NCBI GenBank assembly: GCA_963978905.1
Contig: OZ022258.1
Location: 36,827,282 to 36,891,281 of the forward strand
Origin: Trichostrongylus colubriformis
Lineage: Eukaryota; Nematoda; Chromadorea; Rhabditida; Trichostrongylidae
Direction: 5' to 3'
Length of the DNA stretch: 64,000 bases
Each line of letters starts with the position of its first letter. The stretch's first letter is position 1. Shown here piece by piece: positions 59,299-64,000 of the stretch. A program made the position numbers and the translations under genes. Under the pieces are notes generated by a model. The model was not told the origin of the DNA and ran no database searches. It saw nothing but the letters and a program-made list of their open reading frames with translations.

Positions 59299-62200
59299 AT
59301 GTCCGACCATGATCATGTGGAGACCACCGAGGTCGATGGCGGTGATCAGTCAACAACAACGGAATCAGGTACCGGAGTGAGCTCCTTTTTACAACCTCTT
59401 GGTCATACCTTGGCCGACTCAACAGTTAGTGTGCCTCTGTTATCTTCAGGTCATACTCTGGCCGATTCCCCGATGACGGGCACGTCCGATTCCACGCACA
59501 CCAACTCTCTTTTGAAAACACCAGATTCGCATTCGGGCACTAGTGACCAGGATACTTCACGAGGTTCGTCACTGTTGGCAGAATCCCCGAGCAATGGTGA
59601 GGACTGGGCCCCGGCCCCTTCCCCAATGGATACCACGGAGTACGGCTCACCACAACCCCTTCCTGGTCCTCAGCCGCTACCATCGTTGGGCACCGTAGCA
59701 TCGGCGGCAGCTCCCGCTATTCATCGGCCGTGCTCTCCACCATTATGGGCCACAGCCAGCGCCGCTTCTCGCCGACGATCGCACCATCTGCGGTTCTTCA
59801 GCGTCGCTTCGGCCTCGCAACCCCTACGAGGTGCCCGCTCTTTTGGTCGGGGTACTCGAAACGCTCCACAGCCAGCCCTTGGTTCTTCTCGGACCTCTAA
59901 TGCGCGGACCCGTGGAGGACGATCGTCAGGTATAAGAGGACCATCGAGACAGGAGTTCAGCTCTTCGAGGAAAGAAGACTGGCGTGACTGGAACCTTGAT
60001 CTTCCGGAGGTAACCCCCGAAGGGTACACACATTACCTGGCACACCTGCACCCATGGGCCCCGTTAGTCCGCCCACGTCGACCCCGGTATGCGAATATAC
60101 CGGATGACTGTGTCACAAGTGAGCTGCCAGAGGATAAGTATCGGCCGATTCCCCCAGCCGCCTATGAGGCCGCCCGTTGGGTCAGGTCACTCTTCCCTAA
60201 TTTCATCAAAGACCCGCCTAGCCCCTCTAATAAAATCCCTATCATGGAGCTGCAGACACTAGAGGCCGCGATTCACTTCCGGGAAGAGTCTCTGTCAGTA
60301 ATTCACGACACATTGAGCGGTCGCTATCAGGAACCCGTGCGTGAGAACCCACAAACCCCGCTCAAGTTTTATTCTTCGACACTGGCCCCTCGTCCCAGCA
60401 ACATCTCCCAGCCGGTGCTATATCAAGTTGTCGCGGTAGGATACGGGAACGGCGTGTTACTAGAAGCTAAAGATTTCTTTGTCGTGGGGCCAGACAGGCG
60501 TGATCTGCATTGCATCGTTTTAGACCAGTACGCCGTCGACGTAACCACGAACATGCGAGGTTTCGACCGGTCGTTGGTATCAGTTCAGGACTTGGTTTGG
60601 ATTTATTCGGTAACACCTACACGAGCTGCACTCCAAAATCCCGCTTCTATCCTGGATCGTTCCCGTATCCCCAGGGCCACGGCCATGGACCCTTCATCCG
60701 TCTATTTTTTCCGGGCGGATCAGTTCGCATTTGTGACACCCCACGTGCAGCACCAAACCAGCTTTGGCATGGTGGTCCATCTCGTCACCCGCGCGGGTCG
60801 TGTTACGAAATTTCTAGCGGTTTTCGAAGGAGCTCCGGAGGCCGCAGTCATCACTCCCTCCTTGGGCGACCGCGACCTTGAACCGGTCTATAAATATTCG
60901 CTTATTCGCGCCGAGACCCGAGTCAACACGTCCTACGCTATGCGATTTTCGGAACCACCAGCCTCACAGCAAGCACGGGATGAGCTATGCCAGTTAGTAC
61001 GTCGCTTCTTGCCTCTCAACTCACGAGAAGGAGTACTTCCCCTACGCGTAATGAATCTGCGCCCGGAGGATAAGGACTGGTTAACGGACCGCGTCAATAG
61101 CTTCACCTCCTATGCCACGGACACTGCACGAGCCAAACATAGAATGGGTCAACTCTTCAATGTCGCGTGTTCGACATTAGCCGCCTTAAACACCATGTTT
61201 GACGACACAGCAGTTCATTGGGTTACCTGCACCCAGCCTCAGGGTACCATGTGTCCAGTCCGTCTTGACTTCATTTTGGAAGACATGGCACAAGAAGCTG
61301 GTTGGAACAGGGGCCGTCTCCTGGATTTCTGGCTTATGGGAGCGGATCACACGATAAAAATGCGCGTGGAGTCGGTCTTCTTCAACATGGACAGTAAACA
61401 ACTGTCAATTCGGATCTCGGGGTTCACCTGGAACCATGAAGGGCTAACTAACCTCATAGCGAAACATGGACGTCATCTTCGGGGTGAACGAATCGTCGAT
61501 GGCTATGTTCGTCTGGCTAAACCCCCCAAATCGGCAAGCCCGGCTAATGAGGCTATCTCCAGGATGTTACATATTGTCACACAAGTAGAAACCGGCACAA
61601 AGGGGCATCGCATTCTCGACCTCGTCTACCGTAATCCACCAGCCTTACCAGCAGCCCCTCGAGGTTCGCAAGCTCGATTTTCCATTCCGGATACCTTCCG
61701 GCTCCGAAATCAGTATATCTCTCTGACGTCAGATCAACGCACTTCACTGGAACTCGGGTTAGCAAACCACCCGATCGCGGAAATCCAAGCCGCGTTCGGT
61801 ACCGGAAAGACCGTTCTGGGTGCGATTATAGCAGGACTCCTCGTTCAACACCAAAAAGGCCCCATAATTGTTACGGCGACAACCAATAATGCGGTCGCAC
61901 ATTTTGCAACAACGATGTTGGCGCTCGAGGAGTTCCGACAACTCCGACTTTTGCGATATATCTCGGAATCCGCCTTTCTGGACGAATCGCCTTCAACCAC
62001 CGTTGATATTCATGAAGTTTTGAAATCACTTGGAGAAGAATTTGCTAGCACGTTGCGAGTCAACGACCGTGATCGGTGCGCCCGTTTCCGCAAAGGGCGA
62101 CTGCTTTATGAACGCTACGCTAGGGATCCAGCCCACTCCATGGATATGACGGAGACGGAAATTGAAGAGTACATCTTAGCTGAGAAGGATGTGTCGGAAT

Positions 62201-63156
62201 GCGTGAAAAAAGTAGTAAACATAATGTTCGATGTCCGCCCTCCAGATGTGCTCCTTTTGACAACTGCATCGCTTTTAAACACAACGGCAAAAGGCGGCAT
62301 CTTCAGAAACCACCTAGCTGACCGTAAGATTATCATCATTGATGAGGCGTCACAGGTGCCCGAGCCTATCTTGGCATCGTTCATCACCCTATTCCCGGAG
62401 GCGCGCCAACTTTACATTGGAGATGTACATCAGATGCGTCCTTATGTGAAATGCCCCCACGAGGCGAATCCAGCACTGTTCGGCGGTCAAAGTGTAATGT
62501 CCATTCTCGCGCGGTCTCCCGCGGTACCAAAGGCGGCGCTAGTGACGACGTTCAGATGCCATCCCGCGCTTATTGAGTTGCCAAATATCCTCTCGTACGG
62601 AGGATCATTAATAAGCGGAGTGACAGCGAGCCAACGGCGCCTACTTCTCGACCGCGTAAGGTTCCCAAAAGCTGACCTACCGTTCGCTTTTATCGACATC
62701 AAGGGCACTTCCATGCAAGCACCCACCCACTCCTATCTCAATGAAGAAGAAGCCAGGACTTGCCTTACGCTGTTGGATCATCTGTTAGGATGCGGGCTCT
62801 TGCCGAGCCAATTATGTGTGGTCACCTTTTATCGAGAACAATTTCGACTGCTAGTCGATTTCGCTTCCGAACGGCAAGTCGAGATCGCGACAGTCGATTC
62901 GATTCAAGGTCGAGAAACGGAAGTAATCATCCTTCTGACGACTCGCACAAGTTTGGAGCCTGAGACCGCAGGATTTATAGACGATCTGCTACGTTTGAAC
63001 GTTGCTATCACCCGTTCGAGGCAGGGTCAATTTATCCTAGGGCACGTGCCAACTCTGCGACCCCTACCCCACTGGGGACAAATTATAAGTTGGGCTGAAG
63101 GATCGGGAGCCATCGTCCCCTCAACCCAGCTGCGGGACCTCTTTTCTGCTCCTTGA
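59299..63156 (+). CDS. ORF2: UPF1-like superfamily 1 helicase with a large unknown N-terminal region
   Basis: 1285 residues from the first ATG (a GTG opens the frame nine bases earlier). Residues 1-225 are Ser/Thr/Pro-rich, then basic with RG pairs (GRGTRN, RTRGGR). About 230-800 is a globular-looking region I do not recognise. About 815-1270 is a complete SF1 helicase core of the UPF1/DNA2/NAM7 group: motif I FGTGKT (G834-T838), Ia 'IIVTATTNNAVAHF', II IIIDEASQ (D1015-S1018), III YIGDVHQ (1039-1045), IV TTFRCHPALIELP (R1086), V TVDSIQGRE (1198-1206), VI LNVAITRSR (1233-1241). The ATP-binding and arginine-finger positions are all present. There is no signal peptide or membrane anchor, so it is not an Env. 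It sits between pol and the 3' LTR, in the env position. Its role is unknown; 5'-3' RNA/RNP remodelling is expected from the family. Confidence 0.9.
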   Translation: MSDHDHVETTEVDGGDQSTTTESGTGVSSFLQPLGHTLADSTVSVPLLSSGHTLADSPMTGTSDSTHTNSLLKTPDSHSGTSDQDTSRGSSLLAESPSNGEDWAPAPSPMDTTEYGSPQPLPGPQPLPSLGTVASAAAPAIHRPCSPPLWATASAASRRRSHHLRFFSVASASQPLRGARSFGRGTRNAPQPALGSSRTSNARTRGGRSSGIRGPSRQEFSSSRKEDWRDWNLDLPEVTPEGYTHYLAHLHPWAPLVRPRRPRYANIPDDCVTSELPEDKYRPIPPAAYEAARWVRSLFPNFIKDPPSPSNKIPIMELQTLEAAIHFREESLSVIHDTLSGRYQEPVRENPQTPLKFYSSTLAPRPSNISQPVLYQVVAVGYGNGVLLEAKDFFVVGPDRRDLHCIVLDQYAVDVTTNMRGFDRSLVSVQDLVWIYSVTPTRAALQNPASILDRSRIPRATAMDPSSVYFFRADQFAFVTPHVQHQTSFGMVVHLVTRAGRVTKFLAVFEGAPEAAVITPSLGDRDLEPVYKYSLIRAETRVNTSYAMRFSEPPASQQARDELCQLVRRFLPLNSREGVLPLRVMNLRPEDKDWLTDRVNSFTSYATDTARAKHRMGQLFNVACSTLAALNTMFDDTAVHWVTCTQPQGTMCPVRLDFILEDMAQEAGWNRGRLLDFWLMGADHTIKMRVESVFFNMDSKQLSIRISGFTWNHEGLTNLIAKHGRHLRGERIVDGYVRLAKPPKSASPANEAISRMLHIVTQVETGTKGHRILDLVYRNPPALPAAPRGSQARFSIPDTFRLRNQYISLTSDQRTSLELGLANHPIAEIQAAFGTGKTVLGAIIAGLLVQHQKGPIIVTATTNNAVAHFATTMLALEEFRQLRLLRYISESAFLDESPSTTVDIHEVLKSLGEEFASTLRVNDRDRCARFRKGRLLYERYARDPAHSMDMTETEIEEYILAEKDVSECVKKVVNIMFDVRPPDVLLLTTASLLNTTAKGGIFRNHLADRKIIIIDEASQVPEPILASFITLFPEARQLYIGDVHQMRPYVKCPHEANPALFGGQSVMSILARSPAVPKAALVTTFRCHPALIELPNILSYGGSLISGVTASQRRLLLDRVRFPKADLPFAFIDIKGTSMQAPTHSYLNEEEARTCLTLLDHLLGCGLLPSQLCVVTFYREQFRLLVDFASERQVEIATVDSIQGRETEVIILLTTRTSLEPETAGFIDDLLRLNVAITRSRQGQFILGHVPTLRPLPHWGQIISWAEGSGAIVPSTQLRDLFSAP

Positions 63157-63187
63157 AAAAACAACAAAAAAAATTAAAAAAAAAGGA
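63157..63187 (+). other. A-rich tract right after the ORF2 stop
   Basis: Immediately after the stop the sequence is nearly all A (AAAAACAACAAAAAAAATTA and a further run of A). It may be the relic of a poly(A) tail, suggesting ORF2 entered the element from an mRNA, or simply a low-complexity spacer. Confidence 0.4.
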
Positions 63188-63380
63188 ATCACTGCAACTT
63201 TTGTAAGCCATCCTTCTCCTTACTTCCTCCCACTCTCCCACCCATCCAAGACTAACCCCCGCCCTCGCCGGTACCTGCTCTGCTACACCGTCGCTCTCCG
63301 CTCAACAGCCGCAGGTTTCTACTCCAGTTTTGTTACACAACAGAGGTAAGTACTCGAGTCCGGGACGGACTTTTTGCGAT

Positions 63381-63388
63381 AGGGGAGG
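63381..63388 (+). promoter_or_regulatory. Polypurine tract (plus-strand primer site)
   Basis: AGGGGAGG directly abuts the TG of the 3' LTR, the expected position of the RNase H-resistant primer for plus-strand DNA synthesis. Confidence 0.75.
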
Positions 63389-63646
63389 TGTAAGTGATGA
63401 AAAAGTTTTCTTAAGGCTCAAATCGATTCATTATGTATTTCTCAGCTATTCTAGATGCCGAGAGCCGATATGGCGGAGGGGGACGGCAGCAAGGAGAGGG
63501 GCAATCATGAAGGAGCGGCACCGACGCCCGGCGGGGTTGGATAGCGACTCCGGCTCTTGTTGCATCTCTTGTATATTCTCGAATCATTCTCGGCTTCTGC
63601 ACAATAAATCGTTTTGTTATGCTTCTTCGCGCACGCTGCCTTTTCT
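63389..63646 (+). repeat. 3' LTR of the helicase retrotransposon
   Basis: 258 bp, identical by eye to the 5' LTR, with AATAAA at 63603-63608. CTAC (63647-63650) follows as the second half of the target duplication. Confidence 0.92.
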
Positions 63647-63650
63647 CTAC

Positions 63651-64000
63651 CCTGCCAGAAACCTTGTGAAGTGAAAAATTCACAAGATGTCAAGGTTTAC
63701 AAGGATGTTACCTGTGAAGTGAGTTGTGTGTGAACAGCAAGTGATTGTACAATTATTGAGTGGTGTGGAATTACAAAAAAAAACTGTGTGGAATATTCGA
63801 CCCTATTACACTTGGGAAGGTGAGTGCTTCTATATGTGTTCGCTCTTGAAGGTTTCACCCACCCCAATGAAAATAGAGGCCTACTTAAAGTAAATTTCTC
63901 TCACATATTTTCGTTCTTTTACGAAAGGGTAGAAAACAAGAAGGCTTCAAAAATACCTTTATGATCCACGGGTCCTCGTCGCAATGATTGTCGTAGGCGA
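63651..64000. other. Flank of the retrotransposon, nothing further recognised
   Basis: The first ~20 bp continue the R1 repeat (CCTGCCAGAAACCTTG). After that I see no gene or repeat up to the window end. Confidence 0.5.

Larger units (their letters stand above)
54021..63646 (+). mobile_element. Complete Ty3/Gypsy-class LTR retrotransposon carrying an SF1 helicase
   Basis: 9626 bp. Order: 258-bp LTR, primer binding site, 570-bp leader, ORF1 (protease-RT-RNase H-integrase), 3' splice acceptor, ORF2 (unknown domain plus UPF1-like helicase), polypurine tract, 258-bp LTR. CTAC at 54017-54020 and again at 63647-63650 is the 4-bp target duplication. By eye the LTRs are identical and both large ORFs are open, so the insertion is very recent and the element may be active. 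No Gag or Env is recognisable. It is inserted in a dispersed R1 repeat. Ty3/Gypsy assignment rests on the domain order with integrase last, DD35E and the C-terminal GPF/Y-like module. Confidence 0.93.

Noticed and set aside
59299..63156. ORF2 as a Helitron Rep-helicase or as an Env protein
   Set aside because: There is no HUH Rep motif, and the helicase motifs are of the UPF1 type (DEAS, FRxHP, QGRE), not Pif1. Helitron ends are absent and the element has LTRs. There is no signal peptide, cleavage site or membrane anchor to support Env.

Overview
The window reads as nuclear DNA of a strongylid (hookworm-like, clade V) nematode. The evidence is an intron-rich, secreted astacin metalloprotease of the hookworm MTP-1/NAS type (present twice), nematode-style splice sites (TTTTCAG/TTACAG), decayed RTE and CR1 LINEs, a mariner element with hookworm-type ends, and many short TIR and satellite repeats. 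It is gene-poor. Apart from the two astacin genes, nearly all recognisable coding sequence belongs to mobile elements.

Layout. 1-11.5 kb: non-coding, with a 145/146-bp satellite in two places and opposite orientations (470-930, 8.37-9.05 kb), a pair of short TIR elements (1.5-2.0, 6.83-7.29 kb) and a long-TIR element (2.6-3.4 kb). 11.57-14.78 kb: a CR1-type LINE remnant abutting a 5'-truncated RTE-type LINE. 15.4-45.3 kb: a very large inverted duplication. Its ~11.5-kb arms (15398-26945 and 33508-45296) are near-identical, and each carries one 14-exon astacin gene (divergent, head to head) and one internally deleted mariner. The centre holds a ~2.99-kb block (A, A') on both sides of an exactly 200-N gap. 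A ends at the gap and A' starts at the gap, so they look like unmerged overlapping contig ends, not a real tandem duplication. Pairing coordinates across the arms shows two insertions acquired by only one arm: a 74-bp perfect palindrome with a TAC duplication (left) and a tRNA-type SINE with a 12-bp duplication (right).

45.3-54 kb: intergenic sequence with a TTAA-flanked MITE and a young, non-autonomous BEL/Pao-like LTR element (48555-52254; two 451-bp LTRs; CTTTT target duplication) that keeps only a scrap of gag.

54021-63646: the most interesting object. It is a complete, apparently very recent Ty3/Gypsy-class LTR retrotransposon with identical-looking 258-bp LTRs, a CTAC target duplication, a primer binding site and a polypurine tract. 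ORF1 encodes protease, reverse transcriptase, RNase H and a DD35E integrase, but no recognisable Gag. Where an env gene would normally sit there is a 1285-residue ORF2 whose C-terminal third is a complete UPF1-like superfamily 1 helicase (all main motifs intact), preceded by ~800 residues I do not recognise. A helicase-carrying LTR retrotransposon with no visible gag is not an arrangement I know, and it is the best candidate for an undescribed system here.

Limits: everything was read by eye. Family assignments rest on motif recognition, not on searches. Exon boundaries of the astacin gene are inferred, but the 14 exons sum to 1815 nt in one open frame.
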